Shown one piece after another: positions 16,687 to 27,511 of a DNA stretch of 64,000 bases (positions within the stretch are counted from its first letter, which is position 1; each line of letters opens with the position of its first letter). The stretch comes from JAICYJ01 sp963797565 (GTDB lineage: Bacteria; Actinomycetota; Thermoleophilia; Gaiellales; JAICJC01), in contig CAWCPM010000008.1 of the NCBI GenBank assembly GCA_963797565.1, positions 172,310 through 236,309 on the forward strand. The letters run 5' to 3'. The notes under the pieces were generated by a model. It saw only the letters and a list, made by a program, of their open reading frames with translations. It was not told the DNA's origin and did not search any database. Both the position numbers and the translations under genes were made by a program.

Positions 16687-18636
16687 TCAGACCGCCACGT
16701 ACACGCCCATCTCGACCACCCTGTCGGGCGGGATGTGGAAGTAGCGAGCGGCCGGGGTCGAGTTCCGGTACAGCAGCATGAACAGCCGTGTGCGCCAGCC
16801 CGACATCGGGGCGTCGCCGGCGGGAACCAGCGAGACGTGGTTGACGTAGTACGACGTCTGCTCAAGGTCGATCTCGAGCCCGTCGCGCTGGGCCTGGCGC
16901 ATCGCGGCGGGGACGTCTGGCTCGTCCTGGTACCCGTAGCTGGCGGTGATGCCGACGAAGCCCAGCCGCTGCCGCGTGATCTCCAGCCGCCGGTCGTCCG
17001 CGACGTGCGGGACGCCCCTGGTCACCACCGTCAGCAGGATCACCTGCTCGTGCACCACGTGGTTGTGCACGAGGTTGTTGCGCAGCGCGGCCGGCACCGT
17101 GCCGGGAGCCGACGACAGGAAGACGGCGGTGCCGGGGACGCGCAGCGGCCGCTCGTCGATCAGCCTGTTGATGAAGCGGCGCAGCGGCATGTGCCCCTCG
17201 CGCACCTGGCGATGCAGGTTGGCGCGCCCGCGCCGCCAGGTCGTCAGTATCACGAAGAACACCGCTCCCACGGCCAGCGGCAGCCAGCCGCCGCTGAACA
17301 GCTTGCCCAGGTTGGCCGCGAAGAAGGTCAGCTCCACCGTCAGGAACACCGCGGCGCCCGGCAGCACCATCCACAGCGGCTTCCGCCACAGCGAGCGGAA
17401 CACGGTGAACGCGAGCAGCGTGTTGGTTGCGAAGATGGCGCTGAGGGCAACGCCGTAGGCGGCGGCCAGGCCCTGCGGGTTGCGGAAGACCAGCACCAGC
17501 GTGACCACCGCCGCGAGCAGGAACCAGTTCACCAGTGGGATGTAGATCTGGCCCATGATCCGCTTCGATGTGTGACGGATCGAGATCCGCGGCAGGAAGC
17601 CGAGCTGCACCAGCTGCTGCGTCACCGAGAAGGCGCCCGAGATGACGGCCTGCGAGGCGATCACCGTCGCCATCGTCGCCAGGATCACCATGGCGGTCTG
17701 CGCCGTCTGCCCGCCGGGCACCATCAGGAAGAACGGGTTCGAGATCGTGCCCGGGTGCTGGAGGATCAGCGCGCCCTGCCCCAGGTAGTTCAGCACCAGC
17801 GCCGGCAGGGCCACCACCAGCCAGGCGCGCGTGATGGCGGGGCGGCCGAAGTGCCCCATGTCGGCGTAGATCGACTCGGCGCCTGTCACCGCCAGGAACA
17901 CGGAGGCCAGCGACAGGAAGCCCGCCCTCGGCTCGCCGAACAGGAACGAGGCTCCGTAGCTCGGGGAGAGCGCCTTCACGATGTCCGGGTGCAGCACCAC
18001 CTGCTTCGTGCCGATGAACGCGAGCACCGCGAACCAGATCAGCATGATCGGCCCGAACAACACGCCGATCGTCCCGGTGCCGAACCGCTGCAGCGCGAAC
18101 AGCGCCACCAGGATCGCGAGCGAGAAGGGCACGATCTGCGCGGCCAGCGCCGGCGACGCCACGTTCAGGCCGGACACCGCCGACACGACCGAGATGGCCG
18201 GTGTCAGCATGCCGTCCCCGTAGAACAGCGAGGCGCCCAGGATCCCGACCATGATCAGCGCGGCCCTGCGTCGGCCCTGCACGCAGCGCTCGATCAGTGC
18301 CACCAGCGCCATGATGCCGCCCTCGCCGTGGTTGTCGGCGCGCAGGATCAGGAGCACGTATTTGAGCGTCACCACCATGATCAGCGACCAGAAGATCAGC
18401 GAGATCGCGCCGTAGACGTGCGTCGCGGTGGGCGCCAGCGGGTGCAGCGTGAACACCAGCTGCACCGTGTAGAGCGGGCTGGTGCCGATGTCGCCGTAGA
18501 CCACCCCCAGCGCGCCCAGCGACAGCGCCAGGGCGCCCAGGCGGCCGACGCGCGGCAGGTGCGCGTCCGGCACGGCCGGTGCCGGGCGGGGAGCGGATCC
18601 GGCGACGACGCCGGCGGCTGCCGGCCTCGGCCTCAC
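16687..18636 (-). CDS. kup: KUP-family potassium uptake permease
   Basis: 649 aa. It imports K+ with protons. About twelve helices run from GALALSLGALGVVYGDIGTS, the Kup signature, through YGDGMLTPAISVVSAVSGL and SIYADMGHFG. The C-terminal cytoplasmic domain follows from about residue 480. The GTG start at 18636 overlaps the stop of the universal stress protein gene (GTGA), so the two are coupled. The nearby kinase-regulator pair suggests potassium-responsive control. Confidence 0.94.
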   Translation of the reverse strand: MRPRPAAAGVVAGSAPRPAPAVPDAHLPRVGRLGALALSLGALGVVYGDIGTSPLYTVQLVFTLHPLAPTATHVYGAISLIFWSLIMVVTLKYVLLILRADNHGEGGIMALVALIERCVQGRRRAALIMVGILGASLFYGDGMLTPAISVVSAVSGLNVASPALAAQIVPFSLAILVALFALQRFGTGTIGVLFGPIMLIWFAVLAFIGTKQVVLHPDIVKALSPSYGASFLFGEPRAGFLSLASVFLAVTGAESIYADMGHFGRPAITRAWLVVALPALVLNYLGQGALILQHPGTISNPFFLMVPGGQTAQTAMVILATMATVIASQAVISGAFSVTQQLVQLGFLPRISIRHTSKRIMGQIYIPLVNWFLLAAVVTLVLVFRNPQGLAAAYGVALSAIFATNTLLAFTVFRSLWRKPLWMVLPGAAVFLTVELTFFAANLGKLFSGGWLPLAVGAVFFVILTTWRRGRANLHRQVREGHMPLRRFINRLIDERPLRVPGTAVFLSSAPGTVPAALRNNLVHNHVVHEQVILLTVVTRGVPHVADDRRLEITRQRLGFVGITASYGYQDEPDVPAAMRQAQRDGLEIDLEQTSYYVNHVSLVPAGDAPMSGWRTRLFMLLYRNSTPAARYFHIPPDRVVEMGVYVAV

Positions 18637-19124
18637 GCCGCTACCGGCGCCTGGATGAACATGGTGGGAACGCCTGCCTGATCGGAGATGCGCCGCGTGA
18701 CGGCGTCGTGGGCGAGCGCCCGGTGGGACGTGCGCTCGCGTCCGGTGGCGCCCAGCACGATCAGCTGCGCCTTGCGCCGCTGCGCCTCGCGCAGGATCAG
18801 GTCGGCGGGCTGGCGCGTGCGCGGAGCGGTCACGTGCACGCCGACGCCGCGCCGGGCTGCGATCGCGCGCGCCTGCTTGGCCATCTCTCCGACGTGGCCC
18901 TCGAGGTCGGGGAGCTCGACGTCCATCTCCTCCCAGAGCGGGATCTCGGTGAACGCCAGCAGCACGATCGACGAGCGCCGCTCGGTGGCCAGATACGCGG
19001 CCACGTCCAGCATGTCGCAGGGCAGCTCGGGCTGCGCGGTGTTGACCGGGATCAGGATCGAGCGGAACCCGGTGGTGATGAGGTGCGTGGTGCCGTTCGC
19101 CGTGTCGGAATGTGTGAATGCCAT
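18633..19124 (-). CDS. universal stress protein (UspA family)
   Basis: 163 aa. The UspA fold starts SILIPVNTAQPE and ends with LIVLGATGRERTSHRALAHDAVTRRI...VPTMFI, where G-x2-G-x9-G binds ATP in the family (here GATGRE). It is directly coupled to kup. In KdpD a USP domain lies inside the kinase; here the kinase lacks it and this stand-alone gene may supply the role, or bind nucleotide to gate Kup. Confidence 0.88.
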   Translation of the reverse strand: MAFTHSDTANGTTHLITTGFRSILIPVNTAQPELPCDMLDVAAYLATERRSSIVLLAFTEIPLWEEMDVELPDLEGHVGEMAKQARAIAARRGVGVHVTAPRTRQPADLILREAQRRKAQLIVLGATGRERTSHRALAHDAVTRRISDQAGVPTMFIQAPVAA

Positions 19125-19225
19125 GATCGAAGCCTGGCAGCAACCGCGTCACGCCGGTATTACGATCGGGCGTGGTTGCACACCGTTTCGATCACGATGG
19201 CATCACGTTTTCATCAAGGCCGTTG

Positions 19226-19915
19226 CTACCCGCGCAGCCGGTACCCCACGCCGGTCAGCGTCTCGATCGAGGTGCGCGGCACGCCCTTGGCCTCCAGCTT
19301 GTCGCGGAGCCTGCCCATGTGGGTGCGCAGCAGCTGCATCTCCTGGGCGTAGCCGGCCCCCCACACCTTGCGCAGCAGCATCTTGTGGGTGAGCGGCCGG
19401 CCGTCGGCCAGCGCCAGCTCCTTCAGCAGGTCGAACTCGGTGGGGGTGAGGTGCACCTCGTTGCCGGCCGCCGTCACGATCCGGTGGGGCAGGTCGATCG
19501 TGAGCTCACCCACCTCGATCACCTGCTCGCCCGACACGGTGCCCTCGGAGCGGCGCAGCAGCGCGCGCACGCGTGCCAGCAGCTCACCGATGCCGAACGG
19601 CTTGGTCAGGTAGTCGTCGGCGCCGGCGTCGAGCGCCCGGATCTTGTCCTGCTCCTCGCCCACGGCCGAGATCAGCAGGATCGGCGCCTGCATCCAGTCG
19701 CGCAGCTGCCGGCACACATCGGCGCCGTCGGCATCGGGCAGCATCAGATCGAGGATCACCAGATCGGGCGGCTGCAGGGCCGCCTGCGTCAGCGCCTCGG
19801 ACGCGTCGATCGCGGTGCTGACCGTGTATCCCGCCTTCGCCAGCGTGACCTCCAGCGCGCGCCGGATCGGCCGCTCGTCATCCACCACCAGGATCCGCGT
19901 CGAGCCCGCCGTCAC
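19226..19915 (-). CDS. kdpE: OmpR-family response regulator, KdpE-like
   Basis: 229 aa. The receiver domain shows VVDDERPIRRALE, phosphoacceptor D in VILDLMLPDADG, S in LLISAVG and K in DYLTKPF. The C-terminal winged helix includes HLTPTEFDLLKELAL and RTSIETLTGVGYRL. KdpE-like features (TPTEYxLL, MGRLRDKLE) and the adjacent DUF4118 kinase support the name. GTG start overlaps the kinase stop. Confidence 0.88.
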   Translation of the reverse strand: MTAGSTRILVVDDERPIRRALEVTLAKAGYTVSTAIDASEALTQAALQPPDLVILDLMLPDADGADVCRQLRDWMQAPILLISAVGEEQDKIRALDAGADDYLTKPFGIGELLARVRALLRRSEGTVSGEQVIEVGELTIDLPHRIVTAAGNEVHLTPTEFDLLKELALADGRPLTHKMLLRKVWGAGYAQEMQLLRTHMGRLRDKLEAKGVPRTSIETLTGVGYRLRG

Positions 19916-21360
19916 GCGGGCTTCCCGGCAGCCGGCACCGGCACCTCGAGCGTGAAGCGGCTGCCGCCTTCCGCCGGGCGGGCCACCGCCAGCCGGCACC
20001 CGTTGGCCTCGGCCAGCCCGCGGGCGATGGCCAGCCCCAGCCCCGACCCCGGCGCCTCGCGCTGGCTGGGCGAGCGGTAGAACGGCTCGAAGATGCGCTC
20101 GGCCTCCTCCTCCGGCACGCCCGGCCCACTGTCCTGCACCGCGATCCGGACGATCCGCGGCGTCGCCGACACCTCCACCTGCACGGGCGCGTCCGGCGGC
20201 GAGAACTTGCGCGCGTTCTCGAGCAGGTTCACGATCACCCGCTGCAGCTGCGAGGCGTCGCCTCGCACCAGCGGCAGGTCGGGCGCGAACCGGAGCTGGA
20301 ACGATCGCCCCTCCGGCTGGTTTCGCTGCAGCTCGTCGGCCGAGGCCTCCACCAGGTCGCGCGGATCCAGCCAGTCGGCGTGGGGCGCGACCACGCCCGC
20401 CTGCAGCTTGGACAGGTCGAGCAGGTTCTCGATCATCCGGTTCATGCGCGCGCTCTGGTCGGTGATCGTCTCCAGCAGCTCGCGGTCATCCTCGTCCAGT
20501 CCGGCGTAGCGGAGGCCGCCCGCGGCCGTCGTGATCGCCATCAGCGGGGAGCGCATGTCGTGGGAGACGGCGCGTAGCAGCGCCGTCTTGAGCTCGTTCG
20601 AGCGGGCCAGCGCCTCGGCCTGCACCTGCTGCTGCAGCCGCCGCTCGCGCTCCTCGCCGAGCGCGATCAGGCCGGCCAGGCTACGCCCGATGCGGGCCGC
20701 GGCCGGGTCGTCGAGCGCTCCCGGCGGCACATCGATCAGGCGCAGCTCTCCCATCCAACGGCCGTTGAAGTCGAGCGTCAGCACGGAGCGGCGCCGTTCC
20801 GGCGGCGAAGGCGATCCGCGATGGATGACGCCATCTGAGGCGCCCAGCGCCCGCGACGCCTGGCTGGCCAGCGTCGGCAGCACCGCGGCCAGCTCGTCGG
20901 AGTCGGCGATCAGCGTTGCGAACGACTCGCTGAGACGGGCCTCCGCCGCCCGCCGCGCGGCCTCGTCCCGCTCATGGCGCGCCCGCGAGGCCAGGTTCGA
21001 CGTGACCAGCGCGGTCAACGCGAACGCGGCCAGCGCCGCCCAGTCGCTGGACGAGTTGATCACCAGCGTGTGCTCCGGCGGCAGGAAGAAGAAGTTGAAG
21101 GCGAGCGCCGAGGCCAGGCTGGTGGCGAGCCCCCACCAGAGGCCGTAGATCGACGACACGCCGAGCACGCCCACCAGGTAGATGACGCCGCCGGCGTCGT
21201 AGGGCACCGTGGGCGTCACCAGCTCCACCATCGCGGTCGAGGCCGCCACCAGCAGCAGCGCCATGCCCGGGGCGGCCAGCCGCGATCCCGCCAGCTCACG
21301 CACGCGCGATCCCGCCAGAGCGGGACGTGGAGGCGTGCGGTCGCCCTCGGTCAGCGTCAT
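19912..21360 (-). CDS. shortened KdpD-like sensor histidine kinase
   Basis: 482 aa against about 900 for KdpD. The N-terminal KdpD sensor and USP domains are missing. What is present: four helices of the DUF4118 domain (residues 30-125, with SALAFNFFFLPPEHTL), a GAF-like segment, the H box (LLRAVSHDMRSPLMAI), and the ATPase boxes NLLENARKFS, DSGPGVP and GSGLGLAIARGLAE. With the adjacent KdpE-like regulator it likely senses potassium or envelope state and controls kup. A CACAAT box lies 6 nt before the ATG. Confidence 0.88.
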   Translation of the reverse strand: MTLTEGDRTPPRPALAGSRVRELAGSRLAAPGMALLLVAASTAMVELVTPTVPYDAGGVIYLVGVLGVSSIYGLWWGLATSLASALAFNFFFLPPEHTLVINSSSDWAALAAFALTALVTSNLASRARHERDEAARRAAEARLSESFATLIADSDELAAVLPTLASQASRALGASDGVIHRGSPSPPERRRSVLTLDFNGRWMGELRLIDVPPGALDDPAAARIGRSLAGLIALGEERERRLQQQVQAEALARSNELKTALLRAVSHDMRSPLMAITTAAGGLRYAGLDEDDRELLETITDQSARMNRMIENLLDLSKLQAGVVAPHADWLDPRDLVEASADELQRNQPEGRSFQLRFAPDLPLVRGDASQLQRVIVNLLENARKFSPPDAPVQVEVSATPRIVRIAVQDSGPGVPEEEAERIFEPFYRSPSQREAPGSGLGLAIARGLAEANGCRLAVARPAEGGSRFTLEVPVPAAGKPA

Positions 21361-21366
21361 GCCTGG

Positions 21367-21372
21367 ATTGTG
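21367..21372 (-). promoter_or_regulatory. -10 box of the KdpD-like gene
   Basis: Minus-strand CACAAT, 6 nt before ATG at 21360. Confidence 0.45.
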
Positions 21373-21422
21373 GCAGGTGGCGCGCCGGACATGCCGGGGA
21401 GACGGTGCGGGCCGGAGGGGTA

Positions 21423-21494
21423 TGGGCGATGCTGGGATCGAACCAGCGACCTCCCGCGTGTGAAGCGGGCGCTCTCCCGCTGAGCTAATCGCCC
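21423..21494 (-). tRNA. tRNA-Val (CAC)
   Basis: 72 nt. Acceptor stem GGGCGAT/ATCGCCC, discriminator A, anticodon loop TTCACAC giving anticodon CAC, and T-arm GCTGGTTCGATCCCAGC. CCA is not encoded. The rest of the gap up to the pst operon (21495-21824) holds the inverted repeat and promoter listed separately. Confidence 0.95.
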
Positions 21495-21573
21495 CGGGTG
21501 GAGCAGTCTACCGATCTTGCCGCGACCGTCCGAGAGCCGCGTCGCGGCGGCGGCTCAGGCAACGCCGGCTTAA

Positions 21574-21590
21574 CAGTTGCGGCCCAACTG
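21574..21590. repeat. inverted repeat upstream of the pst operon
   Basis: CAGTTG-CGGCC-CAACTG, a perfect 6-bp stem with a 5-nt loop about 120 bp before the promoter. It could be a weak hairpin or an operator; a canonical actinobacterial Pho box was not found. Confidence 0.4.
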
Positions 21591-21708
21591 GGGTGCAATC
21601 GACCGGCGATGGGAGCGCGCGACCGGTTTCGGTGAGTCCATTCCAGCGCGCTGCGATTCCGCACAACCACGCGGGATAGCGGCCCGAACCAGTGCGCCGG
21701 GGAGGGGG

Positions 21709-21736
21709 TTGACGGCCTGGTATACACCGGTAATCT
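21709..21736 (+). promoter_or_regulatory. promoter of the pst operon
   Basis: TTGACG (21709), a 16-bp spacer and TAATCT (21731). It predicts a leader of about 80 nt and, unlike most promoters here, a normal ribosome site (AGAGAGG) before the ATG. Confidence 0.55.
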
Positions 21737-21824
21737 CCAGGAAGTCGGTCGACAAAGGGGGAAACGTGCAGGCAGCACACCCCCGCTCCACTCCCACCAT
21801 CACAACAGAGAGGTGCGTCTTTCC

Positions 21825-23015
21825 ATGAACACCATCAGGCGGCTGCCACGCGGCCGCGGAATCAAGGGCCTGGCGGCGGTTGCCGTCGTGGCTGCGGTGG
21901 TCGCGGTGACGGCCACAGCATCTGCTGCGGTGACGCTGCCGACGACCGTGATCGGCAGCGGTTCGGACGTGACCTTCCACGTCGCAAGCGCGCTCGACCA
22001 GCTCTACAACGAGAGCCCGGGCTGCAACGTGATTGCTCCCAGCGGCACCCAGCCGCTCGACCAGGAGTGTGTTGCCGATCCGGCCAACCCCGACGTCACC
22101 ACCGAGAACAAGAACCACGACATCGTCAGCGAGGAGTTCCCGATCGGCGGCGGCGCCGGCGTCAACCAGATCTGCAACCAGGGTCTGCCGAACGTCGCGA
22201 GCATCGACTACGCACGCCAGACCTCGCCCTACGCGTCGACCAACTGCACCGGCCTGCACTTCGTGGCCTACGCACGCGACGCCGTCACCTGGGAGGCATT
22301 CCCGGGCGTCACCGGCTCCGCGGTGGCCAGCCAGCACAACACCTCCGGCGCCTGCGCCGGGAAGACCGGGCTGTGCCTGACCACGGCTCAGCTGCAGGGC
22401 ATCTTCGTCAACTGCACCATCACCAACTGGAACCAGGTGGGTGGCGCCAACGCGCCCATCAAGATCTACACGATCCTGCCCCAGTACGGCACCAGCAAGT
22501 TCTGGTACCTGTCGCTGGGCGGGGGCAGCAGCACCAGTTGCGGTGCCAAGGCCATCCACCAGACCAACAACGCCGAGATCGCGGCAACGGACCTGAAGAA
22601 CGCGATCGTGCCGGTGTCGGTCGGCTCCTGGACGGAGCGCTACAAGGCCAAGCCCGCCGGCAGCGGCCTCGGCGCCATCGACGGCGTCGTGCCCTCGCTG
22701 ACCACCATCGGCAACGGCAGCTTCCCGTTCGGCCGGTTCATCTACAACGTGTTCTGCGCCGGCGATCCCACCAACGGCAACAAGTGCGGCAACGCGTCGC
22801 CCGCCTCGGCGGCCACGCAGCGCTACGTGGGTGAGGGCGGCTGGATCTGCAAGGCCGGCAGCGGCGTGCACGTGAAGGATCCGACCACCGGCGTCGCCTA
22901 CCGCACCGAGATCGCCAATGCGATCAAGAAGTACGGCTTCGCGGCGCTGCCCACGGGTGCCACCGGCGGTGGCACGACTCTCACCAACTACTGCCGGCTG
23001 ACGACGCACTCGTAA
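21825..23015 (+). CDS. pstS: PstS-like secreted phosphate-binding protein (first copy)
   Basis: 396 aa. A signal peptide (RRLPRGRGIKG then an Ala/Val-rich core to SAAVTLP) has no lipobox, so the protein is secreted or held by other means. The mature part follows the PBP-like PstS layout: TTVIGSGSDVTF, NHDIVSEEFPIGGG, ITNWNQVGG and the C-terminal YGFAAL. Cysteines are frequent (more than ten), suggesting disulfides. ATG 21825 is preferred to the GTG at 21813 because AGAGAGG lies upstream at better spacing. First gene of the operon. Confidence 0.8.
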   Translation: MNTIRRLPRGRGIKGLAAVAVVAAVVAVTATASAAVTLPTTVIGSGSDVTFHVASALDQLYNESPGCNVIAPSGTQPLDQECVADPANPDVTTENKNHDIVSEEFPIGGGAGVNQICNQGLPNVASIDYARQTSPYASTNCTGLHFVAYARDAVTWEAFPGVTGSAVASQHNTSGACAGKTGLCLTTAQLQGIFVNCTITNWNQVGGANAPIKIYTILPQYGTSKFWYLSLGGGSSTSCGAKAIHQTNNAEIAATDLKNAIVPVSVGSWTERYKAKPAGSGLGAIDGVVPSLTTIGNGSFPFGRFIYNVFCAGDPTNGNKCGNASPASAATQRYVGEGGWICKAGSGVHVKDPTTGVAYRTEIANAIKKYGFAALPTGATGGGTTLTNYCRLTTHS

Positions 23016-23048
23016 CCGGCTAACCGCAGGGACAGGAACAGACCCGAG

Positions 23049-24032
23049 ATGGCAACAGCGAACGAGGTACTGGCGGCGGACGTTCCCCGCTCGATCCGGC
23101 CGCAGCGGACGCGCGGAGACCGCGCGTACCGGCTGACGACCGGAGGGGCCGGGCTCGCCACCCTCGTGCTGCTGTTCCTGATCGGGCTGTTCCTGTTCCT
23201 GCGATCGTTGCCCGCGTTCCACTACAACGGGTTCAGCTTCTTCACCACCACCGGCTGGAACCCGGCCGTGCCGCACCAGACCGGTGTGGCCGCGCTGATG
23301 GTGGGCACCATCGAGCTGGCGATGATCGCGCTGGTGCTGGCGGTGCCGATCTCGATCCTGACCGCGCTCTACCTGACCGAGTACGTGTCGCGGCGCCTGC
23401 GGGGGCCGCTGGTCACGGTGCTCGACCTGCTGGCCGCGGTGCCCAGCCTGATCTACGGCATGTGGGGCTTCTTCTTCCTGCAGCCGCACCTGCTGGGCGT
23501 CTCCGCCTGGCTGGCCGACAACCTCGGCTTCATCCCCTTCTTCAACACGCCGCAGGGCCCCTTCTACTCGCTGTCGCCGTTCCTGGCCGGGGTGGTGGTG
23601 GCGCTGATGCTGACACCGACCGCGACCGCGGTCATGCGCGAGGTGTTCTCGCAGACGCCGCCGGGTGAGAAGGAGGCGGCGCTGGCCCTGGGCGGCAGCC
23701 GCTGGCGCATGATCCGCACCGTCGTCATCCCCTTCGGCCGCGGCGGCATCATCGGCGGCTCGATGCTGGCCCTGGGACGTGCGATGGGCGAATCGATCTC
23801 GGTCACGATCCTGCTATCGGCGTCGTTCCGGATCACGCCCTACATCCTGCAGACCGGCGGCAACACGATCGGCGCCCACATCGCCAACCGGCTGGGCGAC
23901 GCCGACGCCGCTCACGGCCTGCCCGCGCTGATGGCGGCCGGCCTGGTGCTGTACGCCGCCACCCTGCTGGTCAACATCGGCGCATCCGAGATCATCCGCC
24001 GGTCGCGCTCCGGCGCCGGGGTGGAGATCTGA
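23049..24032 (+). CDS. pstC: phosphate ABC transporter permease PstC
   Basis: 327 aa membrane protein with six helices. Its large outer loop after helix 1 contains FHYNGFSFFTTTGWNP. The EAA-like cytoplasmic loop reads EAALALGGSRWRMIRTVVIPFGRGGIIGG and contacts PstB. The stop overlaps the pstA start (TGATG). Role: half of the phosphate channel. Confidence 0.93.
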   Translation: MATANEVLAADVPRSIRPQRTRGDRAYRLTTGGAGLATLVLLFLIGLFLFLRSLPAFHYNGFSFFTTTGWNPAVPHQTGVAALMVGTIELAMIALVLAVPISILTALYLTEYVSRRLRGPLVTVLDLLAAVPSLIYGMWGFFFLQPHLLGVSAWLADNLGFIPFFNTPQGPFYSLSPFLAGVVVALMLTPTATAVMREVFSQTPPGEKEAALALGGSRWRMIRTVVIPFGRGGIIGGSMLALGRAMGESISVTILLSASFRITPYILQTGGNTIGAHIANRLGDADAAHGLPALMAAGLVLYAATLLVNIGASEIIRRSRSGAGVEI

Positions 24033-25163
24033 TGGCCGTCTCGCTGGCCGGCCGCCTGCCGGCAACCTCTGAGGAGGCGCCCCCGGACCGCCGCATCCGC
24101 GTCAACACGTTCGCCACGTCCGACCTGGCGGCGCTGCTGGGCTCGGTGCTGTCCGGCTTCGCGCTGATGTGGCTGCTGCTGGCCCAGGCCGGCGGGTTCA
24201 GCTCGCCGGCCGAGCTCGCCGTGTCCTGGTACATCATGTTCCTGATCGTCTACTGGCTGGTCGTGCGGCAGCTGGACGGCCCGGTGCTGGCCGGCGACCG
24301 CGTGATGGCGGTGGTCGTCACCACCGCCGCGCGTGGCCATGGTGGTGCCGCTGGTGCTGATCCTCGGCTACCTGCTGGTGCGCGGCATCCACGGCATCCA
24401 CGTGGCCACCTTGACGCAGACCCAGGCCGCCGTCGGCCCGCTCGACCCGGTCACCGTGGGCGGCGCCAGGCATGCCATCGTCGGCACGCTCGAGCAGGTC
24501 GGGCTGGCGGTGCTGATCTCGGTGCCGCTGGGCTTCCTGTGCGCGATCTTCCTGAACGAGATCGGCGGCCCGCTGACGCGGCCGGTGCGGATCTTCGTGG
24601 ACGCGATGAACGGCGTGCCCACCATCCTGGCCGGCCTGTTCATCTACGCCACGTGGGTCAGCCTGTTCGGGTTCTCAGGGTTCGCCGCCGCGCTGGCGAT
24701 CTCGATCTCGATGCTGCCGATCATCACGCGCACCTCCGAGGAGGTGCTGCGGCTGGTGCCGGACGGCCTGCGCGAGGCGTCGCTGGCGATGGGCGGCAGC
24801 GAGTGGCGGACGACCTGGTCGGTGGTGCTGCCGACCGCCCGCAGCGGCCTGATCACGGCCGTGATCCTGGGCGTCGCGCGGGCCGTGGGCGAGACGGCGC
24901 CGCTGATCGCCACCGCGTTCGGATCGTCCGTGATGAACCGCAACCCCTTCTCGGGCCCGCAGGCGGCGCTGCCGCTCTACATCTACAAGCTGGTCACCGA
25001 GAGCTCGTCGCCGAACGTGCAGGCCCGTGCCTTCGCAGGCGCGTTCGTGCTGATGGCCATGGTGCTGATCCTGTTCACCATCGCCCGCCTGATCGGGTGG
25101 AGCGCGTCGCGGGCGCAGAAGCGCCGCATCGCTCCGGCCATGTCATCCACCACCGAGAGCTGA
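24032..25163 (+). CDS. pstA: phosphate ABC transporter permease PstA (frameshifted)
   Basis: About 376 aa if one extra base is ignored. The first part (residues 1-100) has two helices and breaks after VMAVVVTTAA. An extra C near 24332 shifts the frame; the rest then reads VAMVVPLVLILGYLLVRG through to the EAA loop REASLAMGGSEWRTTWSVVLP and the final TM segments. Without the shift neither part makes a full permease. It is followed by pstB after 10 bp. Confidence 0.85.
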
Positions 25164-25173
25164 GAGGACACCG

Positions 25174-25994
<821 letters not shown>

Positions 25995-25998
<4 letters not shown>

Positions 25999-27511
25999 GG
26001 CGAGCCGCCCTCACCGCGCTGGTGCTCACCCTGCTGCTGCTGGTGCCCGCCGGCAGCGCGTCGGCCAGCGGCCCCACCATCCTCGGTGCCGGGTCGACCT
26101 GGGTGCAGATCGCGCTCGACCAGTGGCGTGCCGACGCCTCGCGCCAGGGCCTCAGCATCAACTACCAGGGCGTCGGCTCGACCGCCGGGCGGCAGTTCTT
26201 CATCATCAACCAGGTCGACTTCGCCGCCTCCGAGATCCCGTTCCTGCCCGAGGAGCTGGCCCAGCTGCGGTCGAAGCACAAGCACTTCCAGTACCTGCCC
26301 GACGTCGCCGGCGGCACCGCCCTCATGTACAACCTGAAGGACGCCTCGGGGCACCAGGTGAACAACCTGCGGCTGTCGGCGCCCACCATCGCCAAGATCT
26401 TCACGGGACAGATCACGAGCTGGAACGACCCCGCGATCAAGGCCGACAACCCGGGCCTGCACCTGCCCTCCCAGCACCTGACGCCCGTGATCCGCTCAGA
26501 CGGCTCGGGCACGTCGGCGAAGCTGGCCGACTACCTGGCGCACGAGGCGCCGTCCATCTGGAACCCGTTCGCCTCGCAGAACAGCGTCACCCTGCCGGTG
26601 CAGTTCTGGCCGAACCTGCCGGGGATGGTGGCCGTGCGCGGATCGGACGGCATGGCGAACTACATCTCGAACTCGTCGGTGGGCTCGGGCAGCATCGGCT
26701 ACGTCGAGGCCGGCTACGTATACGAGCACTCGATGACGCCGGTCTACATCCGCAACGCGAGCGGCAACTACGCGTCGCCCTCGTCGACCAACGTGGCGGT
26801 CGCGCTGCGCCATGCCACGCTCAACCGCGACCTCACCCAGAACCTGCTGGGCGTCTACAACGCGCCCGAGAGCCAACGCCTACCCGCTGGCCAGCTACAG
26901 CTACCTGATCACCCAGACCACCGGCTTCGACCGGGCCAAGGGCGCGGTGCTCGGCAAGTGGATCATCTACATCGCCTGCGCCGGCCAGAAGGAGGCGGCG
27001 CCGCTGGGCTACTCGCCCTTGTCGCCGAACCTGGTGAAGGACGTGTTTGCCGCCGTACGGCGGATCCCGGGCGCTCCCGCGCCGCCGCCGCTGACCGCGA
27101 GCGCCTGCCCCAACCCGACCATCACGGGCCAGGGCTACGGCGGCAGCCCGGGTGACAACAACCCGACCAGCGGACCGCCGGCTGGTGGCAGCGGCACGAC
27201 GGCAACGACCCAGTCGGGCAACGGCGGCGGCAATCAGCCCACCAAGGCCGCCAAGACGTCCAAGACCAGCCAGCCGATCGACCCGGCCACGGCGGCAGCG
27301 CTCGGCCAGACCAGCGCCTTGACCGTGACCCCGCTGACGGCCGGGCAGCGCCGCGCGGCCTACGTCGCCGCGCTGAGTGCCGCCAAGCAGCTGGAGGCCG
27401 ATAGCGCGCCCTCGACCCTCCTGACGGCGGCCGTGCTGGCTGCTCGTGCTGCTGGGCCCGCTTGCCTTCGCGGCCCGCCGGCGCCCGTCCCCGGACGGTG
27501 CCGATGTCTAG
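25995..27511 (+). CDS. membrane-anchored PstS-like protein (second copy, two frameshifts)
   Basis: About 504 aa after reading through two extra bases near 26874 and 27439. TTG start overlaps the pstB stop. Signal peptide: ALTALVLTLLLLVPAGSASA. The PstS domain includes ILGAGSTWVQIALDQW, INYQGVGSTAG, FAASEIPF, IFTGQITSWNDPAI and RSDGSGTS, with the phosphate-binding Ser/Asp/Gly contacts of PstS. A Gly/Thr-rich linker follows, then a C-terminal helix (LLVLLGPLAFAARRR) with a basic tail, so it is tethered to the membrane facing out. Confidence 0.82.

Noticed and set aside
16735..18681. Very long plus-strand open frame of about 648 residues
   Set aside because: It is antisense to kup, with Arg/His/Gln-rich low-complexity sequence typical of a shadow frame in GC-rich DNA.
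21574..21736. Pho box before the pst operon
   Set aside because: No paired GTTCACC-like direct repeats were found; only a plain promoter and one inverted repeat.
21570..23489. Long minus-strand open frame across tRNA-Val side and pstS/pstC
   Set aside because: It is antisense to clear pst genes and has no recognisable domain; codon use is that of a complement frame.
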